64,000 nt of DNA from assembly GCF_031312595.1 (NCBI RefSeq), contig NZ_CP133592.1, positions 1,674,001-1,738,000 of the forward strand, given 5' to 3'. Both the position numbers and the translations under genes were made by a program. The stretch comes from Methanolobus sediminis (GTDB taxonomy: Archaea > Halobacteriota > Methanosarcinia > Methanosarcinales > Methanosarcinaceae). Below the pieces are notes generated by a model. The model was not told the DNA's origin, searched no databases, and worked only from the letters and a program-made list of their open reading frames with translations. This document shows positions 1-8,275 of this stretch, in pieces (within the stretch, counting starts at the first letter, position 1; the number at the start of each line of letters is the position of its first letter).

Positions 1-914
1 TTGATGTTCCTGAGCCTGATGTAGAGTTGCAGTGGTGTCTGCTTCATTTTCACAGTGTACCTGCGGGAAGGAACTACCTGGAAAATATCACCATCAATGA
101 TGTGGTGTTTTGCAATTCTCACTGCTTCTTCATAGGCTGCCTGATCCATATTGGCAACCGGTTCCTCGGTATCTGCTGCAGGAATGTCCTCACTGATGCT
201 AATGACTGAAGCCATCTGAAGTGATCTTTCCATGAGTTGAGCTTCAGACACAGCATGCTCATAAACATCATTCAGGTCACTTGATTCAGTTACAAATGGT
301 GTGATAACAATGTATGTCTCATTTGTTATGTGGTCGAAGACAAAGGTCTTTGACATGATGGCAAAGTGCATGTCAGGTACATCGGCATCAGGTTTCTTGT
401 CCCGGTCTAACCATGAATCATAAACGAGATCGTAGCTGTTATAGCCGATAGCTCCGCCGAGGAATGTCTGCCTGTCAAAGCGCTTCTGGTTCAACATCTG
501 AGTTCCGGTGCTTGTAGGATAAATCTTCCTGAAAGCTGCAAGGGCATCGTCACCTTCGTTGACCTTTACCCTGAACTTACCACCTATAAGTGATTCCACA
601 TCTCCCATTGCCTTGAGTTTGTTGTAGATGTGTTTTGTAAGTTCGGAGTTCATCTGGCATTCAATTGTAATGTATCTGTCCTTGATAGCTACAACCATTT
701 CAGGTTCGTAACCTACGAATGAATACCTTGCATGTCTTTTTTCTTTCTCTACTGATTCAAGCAGATAGGAGTGTCCTGCATTCTGCAGGGTTGCATAGAG
801 TTGCAGTGGGCTGCAAATGCTATCCACTTTTGTCATGAGCTGCACTATGGCAGGCTTCTGTGAATTTTCAACGAGGGTTTTGAAATCCTCTTTATTAAGA
901 TCAAAATCAACCAT
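1..914 (-). CDS. trpE: Anthranilate synthase component I (5' part only)
   Basis: This is the N-terminal 304 codons of the chorismate-using large subunit of anthranilate synthase, which makes anthranilate with glutamine-derived ammonia supplied by TrpG. The frame is open to the window edge, so the C-terminal catalytic part lies outside. The sequence GDIFQVVPSRRY near the left edge is a hallmark of the TrpE/PabB chorismate-binding family. Upstream residues resemble the TrpE N-terminal domain (SYLLESVEKEKRHARYSF, then FVGYEPE), which holds part of the tryptophan feedback site, so TrpE is preferred over PabB. The ATG at 914 lies inside the end of trpF (8-base overlap), which implies translational coupling. 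Position last in trpD-trpF-trpE supports the call. Confidence 0.95.
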   Translation of the reverse strand, partial: MVDFDLNKEDFKTLVENSQKPAIVQLMTKVDSICSPLQLYATLQNAGHSYLLESVEKEKRHARYSFVGYEPEMVVAIKDRYITIECQMNSELTKHIYNKLKAMGDVESLIGGKFRVKVNEGDDALAAFRKIYPTSTGTQMLNQKRFDRQTFLGGAIGYNSYDLVYDSWLDRDKKPDADVPDMHFAIMSKTFVFDHITNETYIVITPFVTESSDLNDVYEHAVSEAQLMERSLQMASVISISEDIPAADTEEPVANMDQAAYEEAVRIAKHHIIDGDIFQVVPSRRYTVKMKQTPLQLYIRLRNI

Positions 915-1584
915 TGATACACCTTGCTTCTTCTATAAACCTGCATACCTTTGCAGGGTCTTTCTTTCCATCTGTTTCCACACCGGAAGCGGTATCCACG
1001 GCAAAGGGCATTACTTTGCTAACCGCATCTCTAATATTGTCAGGCTTAAGCCCTCCGGCAAGTATCACCGGAGCTTCCGTGTTCTCTACTACTTTTCTGC
1101 TTACTGACCAGTCGTGCACAAGTCCTGTGCCACCACTTGATCCTGCCTTGCCGGAATCAAGGAGAATGCCGTCTATCAGGTCACTCTCATAGAGGGAATC
1201 CATCTCTGACATCATCTCAGATGGCAGTTCCCTGCATTCCACCGGCACGACAAATGTCCTGATCATCTTCTGGTGTGTGTTGTTACGTATGATCGCGACT
1301 TCATCTGCGCTGAGCTCGTTATGAAGCTGAACTACATCCGGCCTGACCTTCTCAATTAGTTCCAGTGCTTCCTGTCCGCTTGATGGCATTATCACAAGCA
1401 CGGAGTCCACAAAAAAAGGCACTTTCCTGACAAGGTCTGCGGCGGTCTGAGCATCCAGTTTCCTGGGGGTGTTCACAGGAACCTCTGTGATGAAACCTAC
1501 AGCATCGGCTCCGCAGCTTACTGCCAGTTCAATGTCCTCGGCAGTTTTCATTCCGCATATCTTAACTCTGGGCAGATGCTTCAT
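907..1584 (-). CDS. trpF: Phosphoribosylanthranilate isomerase
   Basis: TrpF catalyses the Amadori rearrangement of N-(5'-phosphoribosyl)anthranilate to CdRP, the third step of tryptophan synthesis. The 225-aa product has the usual length of this single-domain TIM barrel. The N-terminal KICGM motif carries the catalytic Cys, DVVQLH is the family strand-loop motif, and a C-terminal PVILAGGL segment and a following SGVET segment match the phosphate-binding loops. It overlaps trpD upstream by 23 bases and trpE downstream by 8 bases, so the three genes form one tightly packed leftward operon. Confidence 0.96.
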   Translation of the reverse strand: MKHLPRVKICGMKTAEDIELAVSCGADAVGFITEVPVNTPRKLDAQTAADLVRKVPFFVDSVLVIMPSSGQEALELIEKVRPDVVQLHNELSADEVAIIRNNTHQKMIRTFVVPVECRELPSEMMSEMDSLYESDLIDGILLDSGKAGSSGGTGLVHDWSVSRKVVENTEAPVILAGGLKPDNIRDAVSKVMPFAVDTASGVETDGKKDPAKVCRFIEEARCING

Positions 1585-2599
1585 CTATGACTCCCTGAAT
1601 GTTGTCGTCATCGCTGAATTCTATGAGTTTCGCCAGTGCTTTGCCGCTGTCAAGAACTTCCTCTACCATAGGAATTGCTTCTTTGATAGAGGATGCTTTT
1701 CCGGCAACATATAGGGCTGCTGCTGAGTTCATTACAATAATGTCTCTCTTTGGACCCTTCTCACCCTTTAGTATTCTTATGATATCTATTGCATTCTCCT
1801 TAGGTGTGCCGCCTGCAATATCCTCAGGAGTTGCTCTGTTGATTCCAAGTTCTTCAGGTGTTAGTGTGTAGGTAGTGATATTTCCGCCTTTTAGCTCAGC
1901 AACGTAAGTTTCAGAGAAATTGGATATCTCATCCATGCCGTCACCGTGAACTACCATTGCCCTGTCAACTCCAAGCTTTTTCATTACCTGGGCAAAAGGC
2001 TCGCAGAGACTCTTGTCAAATACTCCAACAAGCTGTACTTTTGCGTTTGCAGGGTTGGTGAGTGGTCCCAGAATGTTGAAAACTGTCCTGACTCCCATTT
2101 CCTGTCTTATGGGTCCGACCCTTTTCATTGCAGGATGGAAGATTGGTGCGAACATGAATCCGATTCCGTTCTTTTCTATGGATTCGGTTACTTCTTCAGG
2201 TGCTTTGTCCACTTTTATCCCGAGTTCTCTAAGGACATCGGCACTACCGGAAAGTGAAGTTATGGAGCGGTTACCGTGCTTTGCAACAGCTACACCGGTT
2301 GCTGCGGTAACGATTGCAGAGGCGGTTGAGATATTGATCGTGTTGCGTTTGTCTCCGCCGGTTCCCACAACATCCACAAGTGCACCTTCAACTTTAGGAA
2401 CAATTGTGTTTGCAGCTTTCTTCATACCGGTTGCAAAACCCGCAATCTCATCCGGGGTCTCTCCCTTCATTTTAAGGGCAATGAGGAGGCCGCCTATCTG
2501 TGCGTCTGTGGCCTCTGTGAATATTTTGGTGATTGCATCCTCTGCTTCTGTTATAGAGAGGTCCTGCTTTTCACTTACCTTCTTGATGTAGTCCTTCAT
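1562..2599 (-). CDS. trpD: Anthranilate phosphoribosyltransferase
   Basis: TrpD transfers phosphoribose from PRPP to anthranilate in the second committed step of tryptophan synthesis. The 345-aa protein has the typical length. The PRPP-binding segment DVVGTGGD (about residues 76-83), the NISTASA loop, the KHGNRS motif and GVRTVFNILGPLTNP are all present, so it should be active. It is the first gene of the leftward trpD-trpF-trpE operon. The ATG follows an AAAGGTG ribosome site. A TATA-like element and a TGTACA box lie just upstream. No TrpG-like domain is fused to it. Confidence 0.97.
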   Translation of the reverse strand: MKDYIKKVSEKQDLSITEAEDAITKIFTEATDAQIGGLLIALKMKGETPDEIAGFATGMKKAANTIVPKVEGALVDVVGTGGDKRNTINISTASAIVTAATGVAVAKHGNRSITSLSGSADVLRELGIKVDKAPEEVTESIEKNGIGFMFAPIFHPAMKRVGPIRQEMGVRTVFNILGPLTNPANAKVQLVGVFDKSLCEPFAQVMKKLGVDRAMVVHGDGMDEISNFSETYVAELKGGNITTYTLTPEELGINRATPEDIAGGTPKENAIDIIRILKGEKGPKRDIIVMNSAAALYVAGKASSIKEAIPMVEEVLDSGKALAKLIEFSDDDNIQGVIDEASAQS

Positions 2600-2632
2600 G
2601 TTAGCACCTTTGAACGCATTAATGTATATTTT

Positions 2633-2670
2633 TGTACAATAGTGGTTAAAGATGCCTAATTGTATTTAAG
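2633..2670 (-). promoter_or_regulatory. trp operon promoter with TGTACA box
   Basis: On the minus strand a CTTAAATAC TATA-like element (2662-2670) lies about 65 bases upstream of the trpD ATG. The palindrome TGTACA (2633-2638) falls at the expected start site, about 25 to 30 bases downstream of the TATA element. TGTACA is the TRP box bound by the tryptophan-responsive repressor TrpY of Methanothermobacter. Its use here is inferred from position only, and the regulator gene is not in the window. Confidence 0.4.
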
Positions 2671-2906
2671 GATTATGGCTTTGTGGGCTTTGTGTAAAAA
2701 TCCCATTTTTGTTTGACTTCTTACACAGAATCTAAATTTCAAAATTTGCTTTTTTTGTATTTTCATAAGTAGTTTAGTCTACATCCCGAAATATATGCCT
2801 TCAAAAAAGATAGTAATTTCAAACTCATTCTGTATATACAGTAATTTTTAAGTAATTTGTATACTTTTGGACAATAAATCCCATTTAATTCAAATATTGG
2901 AGATAA
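2671..2906. other. AT-rich divergent intergenic region
   Basis: This is the rest of the 307-base gap between trpD and the DUF1699 gene. I find no coding signal or recognised RNA. It holds the perfect 12-base palindrome CTGTATATACAG (2830-2841) and an ATTGGAGAT ribosome site just before the gene at 2907. Confidence 0.6.
2830..2841. promoter_or_regulatory. Perfect 12-bp palindrome upstream of the DUF1699 gene
   Basis: CTGTATATACAG reads identically on both strands and lies about 65 bases upstream of the next start codon. Its TATATA core could serve as a TATA box, so a repressor bound here could block TBP. No regulator is known from this sequence alone. Confidence 0.35.
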
Positions 2907-3311
2907 ATGATGAAAATAAGAGTTGTAAGTTCAAAAGAAGAAATCAATAACCTCGGTTCTAATGAAGAAATGATTCATCTTGCATTCAGACCATCAAACA
3001 CAGACATATTCAACCTCATAACTAAATGCCCTGATGTGAAAGCACTCCACATACCAAGTTCCTATATAAGAACAATTTCCAAATCCACTCAGATGTTTTT
3101 GGAGATGAAAGGTATTGCATTGATCGAAGGTGATGTATGGGGTCACAGGAAAGACATCAATGAATACTCTGAAGTTTCAGAAAGTGTATATGAGCGCTTT
3201 GACCAGTACAGAGCAGATGGTCTTTCTGATGAAGAAATTGCAGCAAAGATGGAAAGAGAATTGCATATGAGCACAGATTTGATTAGGTTCTTGCTTAAAA
3301 ACAGAAAGTAA
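2907..3311 (+). CDS. DUF1699 family protein
   Basis: This 134-aa soluble protein resembles the DUF1699 family that I know only from Methanosarcina-type methanogens; the function is unknown. Family-like stretches include an N-terminal KIRVVSSKEE, HLAFRPSN, and a central GDVWGHRKDINEY. The C-terminal third (DGLSDEEIAAKM, then STDLIRFLLKNRK) has the look of a short helix-turn-helix, so a DNA- or RNA-binding role is possible but unproven. There is no signal peptide or membrane segment. It appears to be a single gene with its own promoter. The start could be either of two adjacent ATGs (2907 or 2910), both after GGAGAT. Confidence 0.85.
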   Translation: MMKIRVVSSKEEINNLGSNEEMIHLAFRPSNTDIFNLITKCPDVKALHIPSSYIRTISKSTQMFLEMKGIALIEGDVWGHRKDINEYSEVSESVYERFDQYRADGLSDEEIAAKMERELHMSTDLIRFLLKNRK

Positions 3312-3348
3312 TAGTTATTTGATGGGTGATTTAATACCCATATTCTTT

Positions 3349-3588
3349 TTACAAAAAAGTCTGAGATGCAAAATTCACGTTAATATCCAATTCATACATT
3401 TTTTGAATGAAAATACACATCTTATGGCATACTATTTTGCATAGAACCTCATTGACTTGTGCACTCCATGATTTAGCTTTGACAGAATCTCCAAACTTAG
3501 GCTTAATAATGCGAACGGTGGTCTCTGCATTACTCCTTTTATGATTAACTTTTTTTACACAACCTTTACTTTTCACACAAAGCTGCAA
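3349..3588 (-). pseudogene. Transposase C-terminal remnant
   Basis: The frame encodes about 80 residues resembling the end of DDE transposases common in Methanosarcina insertion sequences. The key stretch is HKRSNAETT, then KPKFGDSVKAK, AQVNEVLCKIVCH and IQKMYEL, where the E of NAETT would be the last catalytic acid. Reading upstream in the same frame to about 3655 gives a few more residues, but no catalytic N-terminal domain is present, so this is a decayed 3' fragment. No terminal inverted repeats or target duplication could be recognised. It marks an old insertion just upstream of the iron locus. Confidence 0.75.
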
Positions 3589-3695
3589 GTTGAATGAAAT
3601 GCCTGCTCCTCCTGAACGATGAATACGGACTTTTTTATGTATCCATACATGTGATTTTCCGATTTTCTCCGGGTATATTATTGCGGCTAAAATTG

Positions 3696-3757
3696 GTAGG
3701 TATGCAAACGTTTATATATCATATGTACCAATGGCTTCTAAAATTAGGCTTACCTAC
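3696..3757 (+). promoter_or_regulatory. feoB promoter with DtxR-like operator
   Basis: A TTTATATA TATA box lies at 3711-3718. A dyad of TAGG, four bases and CCTA (3745-3756, inside TTAGGCTTACCTAC) falls at the expected start site. This is the half-site layout of the classical DtxR/IdeR operator. A GTAGGTA element (3696-3702), upstream of the TATA box, is the inverse of TACCTAC at 3751-3757. The operon encodes its own DtxR-like protein, so iron-dependent autoregulation is the natural reading. Binding is inferred. Confidence 0.6.
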
Positions 3758-3778
3758 TTTCATGAGGTATAGGAAAAT

Positions 3779-5806
3779 ATGTTACATATTCTTAAAAAAC
3801 AAAGTTGCTGTTGTGTTGAAGATGACACTCATAGTGATCTTGACAGGATAATCCTTGTAGGGAATCCCAATGTCGGTAAAAGCGTAATCTTCAATCATTT
3901 TTCAGACAGTTATGCAGTAGTTTCTAATTATCCGGGAACCACAGTAGCCGTGAGTAAGGGAAAGGGGCTGATCGGTGGAAAGGAGTATGAGATAGTCGAC
4001 ACTCCGGGTATGTATTCCCTGCAGCCGATAACCGACGAAGAACGGGTATCGCAGAAATATCTCTTCAACAGTAAACCTTTTGTTTACCTGCATGTGGTCG
4101 ACGCCAAGAATCTTCAGCGCATGCTTCCTCTCACACTCCAGCTCATCGAGGCACGGGTTCCTCTCATACTTGTCCTCAATATGATGGATGAAGCTTCTGT
4201 TAGAGGTATCAGGATCAACGAATCAAAGCTTGAAAAGAAACTCGGGATTCCGGTCATATGTACAACTTCAATTAAAGGAGAAGGTCTGGACCGTCTTGAG
4301 GATACCATCTCATCTTACAGCTACCAGCCTGCTGAGAACAATGTAAAGTACAGCAGAGGAATAGATCATGCTATTGGCATGATATCCTCACTTCTCGGAT
4401 CAGAGTATGCAATATCGAAGGAAGCGGTTGCAGAATTGCTTCTTCTTAATGACGTTGTCGCGCTTGAAGAGGTGAAAAAGAACAACGAGGACATTGAAGC
4501 TATTGGTAAGGTTACTGAAGGGACCGAAAAGGAGTATTCAGATCCTCTTAATTATGTAATGACAATAGAAAGGCAGGAATATGTCAACGAGATCGTCAGT
4601 TCTGTCATGACCGAGAATCCAATGGCAGGAACTGGCCAGGAAAGCATGCGCAAGGAATCCGGGCATTCTTTCAGTGAGCGCATAGACAAACTTCTCATAC
4701 AGCCTTTGACCGGAATTCCGATATTGCTGTTGGTGCTGTACTTTGGCCTTTATAAGTTCGTGGGCGGTTTTGCAGCGGGCACTGTCGTGGATTATCTTGA
4801 AAGCACTTTGTTTGGTGAGCATATCAATCCCTGGGTTATTGAGACGTTCAATTCCTTTGTACCCTATCCTGTAGTACAGGACCTCTTTGTAGGGGAGTAT
4901 GGAATATTCACCCAGGCGGTGACATACGCAATAGCACTTATCATGCCTCTTGTAGGGGCATTCTTTATAGTATTCTCCATTATCGAGGATACCGGATACC
5001 TGCCCCGACTTGCAATGCTTATTGACCGTGCATTCAAAAAAATGGGTATGAGCGGCAGGGCTGTAATCCCAATGGTACTTGGTTTCGGGTGTGCCACTAT
5101 GGCGACCATGGTCACGCGTACTCTTGAGACAAAGAGGGAAAAGGTCATTGCGAGTATGCTCCTGGCGCTGGCAATTCCATGCTCTGCGCAGCTGGGTGTC
5201 ATACTGGGTATTCTCTCGTTCAGCAGTAAAGCACTGGCAATATGGGCGGTTGTTATTGGCTTTGAACTTATGCTGATAGGTTACCTCTCATCACTTGTAA
5301 TACCCGGGGAAAAGCCCAGCTTCTTCATTGAAATGCCTCCTCTCAGGCTTCCGAAACTCTCGAATGTTCTCGTAAAGACATATTCGAGGATGCAGTGGTA
5401 TTTCTTTGAGGTCCTTCCTCTGTTTGTCATTGCAAGTGTATTGATATGGATCGGTAGACTCACCGGTTTGTTTGACATAGCGGTCAGGATCATGGGCTAT
5501 CCCTCACAGTGGATAGGTCTCCCTGCTGAAGCAGGACTCATGTTCTTCTATGGTTTCTTCAGGAGGGATTTCGGTGCAGCCGGCCTGTTCGACATGTATA
5601 ATGCAGGTATGCTGACCGGAGTTAACATTGTGGTCGCATCTATCACACTGACATTGTTCATGCCATGTATTGCACAGTTCCTTGTGACAGTAAAGGAAAG
5701 AGGTATCAAAACCGCTGTAGCAATGGCGACCTTCATCTTCCCAAGTGCCTTTGCGGTAGGGTTCATTGTGAACTACCTTCTTACAACATTCGGAGTGGTA
5801 CTATGA
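3779..5806 (+). CDS. feoB: Ferrous iron transporter FeoB
   Basis: FeoB is the GTPase-linked inner-membrane permease for Fe(II). The 675-aa protein has an N-terminal G domain with G1 GNPNVGKS (residues 28-35), the YPGTT switch, G3 DTPG (about 74-77) and G4 NMMD. This is followed by a helical domain and the polytopic core with the gate motif GFGCATMATM and a matching PCSAQL segment. It is slightly shorter than E. coli FeoB. Before the G domain is an unusual Cys-Cys-Cys cluster (residues 10-12), which might bind metal. The ATG at 3779 follows GAGGT at a good distance. The stop overlaps the next small gene by an ATGA. Confidence 0.97.
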   Translation: MLHILKKQSCCCVEDDTHSDLDRIILVGNPNVGKSVIFNHFSDSYAVVSNYPGTTVAVSKGKGLIGGKEYEIVDTPGMYSLQPITDEERVSQKYLFNSKPFVYLHVVDAKNLQRMLPLTLQLIEARVPLILVLNMMDEASVRGIRINESKLEKKLGIPVICTTSIKGEGLDRLEDTISSYSYQPAENNVKYSRGIDHAIGMISSLLGSEYAISKEAVAELLLLNDVVALEEVKKNNEDIEAIGKVTEGTEKEYSDPLNYVMTIERQEYVNEIVSSVMTENPMAGTGQESMRKESGHSFSERIDKLLIQPLTGIPILLLVLYFGLYKFVGGFAAGTVVDYLESTLFGEHINPWVIETFNSFVPYPVVQDLFVGEYGIFTQAVTYAIALIMPLVGAFFIVFSIIEDTGYLPRLAMLIDRAFKKMGMSGRAVIPMVLGFGCATMATMVTRTLETKREKVIASMLLALAIPCSAQLGVILGILSFSSKALAIWAVVIGFELMLIGYLSSLVIPGEKPSFFIEMPPLRLPKLSNVLVKTYSRMQWYFFEVLPLFVIASVLIWIGRLTGLFDIAVRIMGYPSQWIGLPAEAGLMFFYGFFRRDFGAAGLFDMYNAGMLTGVNIVVASITLTLFMPCIAQFLVTVKERGIKTAVAMATFIFPSAFAVGFIVNYLLTTFGVVL

Positions 5807-5967
5807 AGTGTCCCCTTTGCGGCAAGGAATTCGATGAACCGGATAGATCAAAATGCTCTGGCTGCGGCAGGTTCAGTTCATGTAATATGCAGCGTTGTCC
5901 CGGATGTGGGTATGAGATAGCACCGGAAACAAAACTGGAAAAATTCATCAGAGGGATATTCAAATGA
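5803..5967 (+). CDS. Small double zinc-ribbon protein in the feo operon
   Basis: This 54-aa protein carries CPLCGKE, CSGCGRF and CPGCGYE, four to six closely spaced Cys pairs typical of small zinc ribbons, followed by a short basic tail (KLEKFIRGIFK). It starts in the ATGA overlap with feoB and ends in an ATGA overlap with the dtxR-feoA gene, so all three are translationally coupled. That coupling is the main evidence that it is a real gene. FeoC-type small partners of FeoB are known in bacteria, but this protein has no winged-helix resemblance. A role as a FeoB accessory or metal sensor is inference only. Confidence 0.85.
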   Translation: MKCPLCGKEFDEPDRSKCSGCGRFSSCNMQRCPGCGYEIAPETKLEKFIRGIFK

Positions 5968-6662
5968 AGATAAGTGAAGATGCAGAGAACATACTTGAAA
6001 GAATGTGGGTTTGCATCAATGAAGAAATGAGTGATTCGGTAGACCTCTCATCATTTGATCTGGATGGGACTTCACCGGAGGTTATTGAACTGCTTGAAAC
6101 TGGCAACATACTGCTGTCCGGTACTCTTGCAACACTTTCGCCTGAAGGGGATGCCAACGGGAAGACTGTTGTCAGAAGGCGCAGGCTTGCAGAACGGCTT
6201 CTTGTTGACGTGCTGAACACAAAGGAAAGACATGTGCGCAGTTCTGCGTGTGAGTTCGAGCACATACTTCACAGGGGTATTGATGAGAATGTATGCATAT
6301 TGCTTGGCCATCCTCGTACCTGCCCCCATGGGAAGTTGATACCTGAGGGTGAATGCTGTATAAAGGCCAGGGAGGATCTTGAACATGTTGTTGCTCCTCT
6401 TTCCGCACTGAAGAATGGTCAGGGCGGGAAGATCGCTTACTTTGATATGAGGGAGGAACACAAAATGCAGAAGATGCTTGCAATGGGTGTGCTTCCCGGC
6501 GTACCTGTGAGTCTTGTGCAATCATACCCTTCCTATGTCTTTGACCTGAACCATACAAGGTATGCCGTCGACACGGAAATAGCTGATAGTATATATGTAA
6601 GGTTAGAAAGGGAGCAGGTGAGTAAAAACGAGTATAATGGAAAATTAAGTGTAAGGGCATGA
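5964..6662 (+). CDS. DtxR-family regulator fused to FeoA domain
   Basis: The 232-aa protein joins a DtxR/MntR-type metal regulator to a FeoA (SH3-like) domain. The first part has a winged-helix region ending in RRRRLAERLLVDVL, the family helix, then the metal-binding dimerisation region with ACEFEH, GHPRTCPHGKLIP and a following ECC. The last 75 residues (from about 150) read as FeoA, with KMLAMGVLPGVPV as the signature. No separate feoA is seen here, so this domain may serve FeoB directly or act as the regulator's SH3 domain, as in true DtxR. It is the third coupled gene of the feo operon, and a DtxR-like operator precedes feoB. Confidence 0.88.
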   Translation: MKISEDAENILERMWVCINEEMSDSVDLSSFDLDGTSPEVIELLETGNILLSGTLATLSPEGDANGKTVVRRRRLAERLLVDVLNTKERHVRSSACEFEHILHRGIDENVCILLGHPRTCPHGKLIPEGECCIKAREDLEHVVAPLSALKNGQGGKIAYFDMREEHKMQKMLAMGVLPGVPVSLVQSYPSYVFDLNHTRYAVDTEIADSIYVRLEREQVSKNEYNGKLSVRA

Positions 6663-6673
6663 CCCCCATTCAC

Positions 6674-8161
6674 TTAATCCTGGCCTTCTATAAGTTCGTA
6701 TATCTTTTCCATGTCAAGGCAGCTTTCAACTACCCGGGCAAGTTCCTCATAAGCCTCATCTTCTGTGGTCACAGTTTCAGGGTGATACTCCACACCTTTC
6801 TTTTCTGTTAGATATATCATGAGGGCATGACGGATGTTTTCGTTCTCGAAAAGCCCATGTAGGTATGTGCCCACTACGGTTCCGCTTTCATCGATGCTGC
6901 CGTCATCACCAAAAACAGTTCTTGGAGTTTTTGTGGCGCCCATATGGATCTCGTATCCCCATATTTCATCACCTTTAATGTGGTTGAATATAGGTCCGTC
7001 GGCAACAATTTCCTTTTTGACCTGGATGGTTTTCTTCTTGTATTCTCCGAATGATGTTTCAGTTTCAAGAAGTCCAAGACCTTCATAATCTGCCTCAACT
7101 CCGTTTTCAACACCTGAGTCGTGGATGACTTTTCCAAGCATCTGGTAACCGCCGCAAATTCCAAAGATAACTGCTTTGTCTTTGAGGTTCTTGATCTGTA
7201 CATCCATACCGCTGGATTGTAGATCAAGTAGGTCACTTACTGTGTTCTTTGTACCCGGAATGATAACACAATCAGGGTTCCCCAGATTTTCATCAAGGTC
7301 TACGTATCTGACTTTAGCTATTCTCTCAAGTGGCTCGAAATCAGTGAAATTTGATATCCTTGGCAGGCGGATCACTGCGATATCGATGTCATTGATATCT
7401 TCGCTTTCTTCACGTCCTTTTTTCTTCTTTCTGATTGCCATGGAGTCTTCGGATGGGATCTTGAGCTTGTAATAGGGAAGAACTCCAAGAACCGGAACTC
7501 CGGTGAGATCCTCAAGCTGCTTGAGTCCTGGTTCCAGAATTGCGGGGTCGCCTCTGAATTTGTTGATTACAAACCCTTTGAGATTCTTAGCGACATCTTC
7601 AGGCAACAGTGCCTTTGTACCGTAAAGGCTTGCAAACACTCCGCCTGATTCGATATCTCCTACGAGGATGATTGGTGCCTGTGTGATGCGTGCAGTTCCC
7701 ACGTTGACTATATCGCGGTCGTAGAGGTTTATCTCTGCAGCTCCTCCTGCTCCTTCCATAACTATGAGGTCATATTCTGATTCAAGTCTTTCAAGGGCGC
7801 CTCTTAATACATCGTGCATTTCCTCGATTGAATCGTAGTAATTTCCAGCGGATTTGTCTGCATATGGTTCCCCGAGTACGATGACCTGTGATGTCCTGTC
7901 CCCTTTTGGTTTTAGAAGCACCGGGTTCATATCTGCTGTGGGCTCGACTCCGGCAGCTTTAGCCTGGATGGCCTGGGCAATTCCAATTTCCTTTCCATCT
8001 TTTGTTATCCATGAATTCAGGCTCATATTCTGGGCCTTAAATGGTGCAACATTATATTTTCTGGAGAGTATCCTGCAGAGTCCCGTGACCATTATGCTCT
8101 TGCCGACGTCTGATGCAGTGCCAAGTACCAGTAATTTCTTTGCATTTTTCTTGTTTTCCAT
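6674..8161 (-). CDS. cobQ: Cobyric acid synthase
   Basis: CobQ (CbiP) amidates the b, d, e and g carboxylates of adenosylcobyrinic a,c-diamide using glutamine and ATP. The 495-aa length is typical. The N-terminal dethiobiotin-synthetase-like domain has GTASDVGKS and the family motif FKAQNMSLNS. The C-terminal class I-like glutaminase domain has FGICGGYQMLG with the catalytic Cys and GTYLHGLFEN with its His. It faces away from the cbi operon across a 114-base promoter region. The preceding dtxR-feoA gene converges on it, with 11 bases between the two stops. Confidence 0.97.
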   Translation of the reverse strand: MENKKNAKKLLVLGTASDVGKSIMVTGLCRILSRKYNVAPFKAQNMSLNSWITKDGKEIGIAQAIQAKAAGVEPTADMNPVLLKPKGDRTSQVIVLGEPYADKSAGNYYDSIEEMHDVLRGALERLESEYDLIVMEGAGGAAEINLYDRDIVNVGTARITQAPIILVGDIESGGVFASLYGTKALLPEDVAKNLKGFVINKFRGDPAILEPGLKQLEDLTGVPVLGVLPYYKLKIPSEDSMAIRKKKKGREESEDINDIDIAVIRLPRISNFTDFEPLERIAKVRYVDLDENLGNPDCVIIPGTKNTVSDLLDLQSSGMDVQIKNLKDKAVIFGICGGYQMLGKVIHDSGVENGVEADYEGLGLLETETSFGEYKKKTIQVKKEIVADGPIFNHIKGDEIWGYEIHMGATKTPRTVFGDDGSIDESGTVVGTYLHGLFENENIRHALMIYLTEKKGVEYHPETVTTEDEAYEELARVVESCLDMEKIYELIEGQD

Positions 8162-8275
8162 TGCAACCGCCCTAATAATATTTTTGGATTTTCATACTAT
8201 TTCGTAATAATGCAACAGTTTTATGAAGGGCAACTTATATCTACTTAACTCCAGTTTATCTTAGTTAGGTGGAAT
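8162..8275. promoter_or_regulatory. Divergent cobQ/cbiT promoter region
   Basis: This region separates the leftward cobQ from the rightward cbi operon. A TATA-like ACTTATATCT (about 8228-8237) is suitably placed for cbiT, whose ATG follows TTAGGTGG. I looked for a cobalamin riboswitch and found none of its conserved boxes. Confidence 0.5.
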
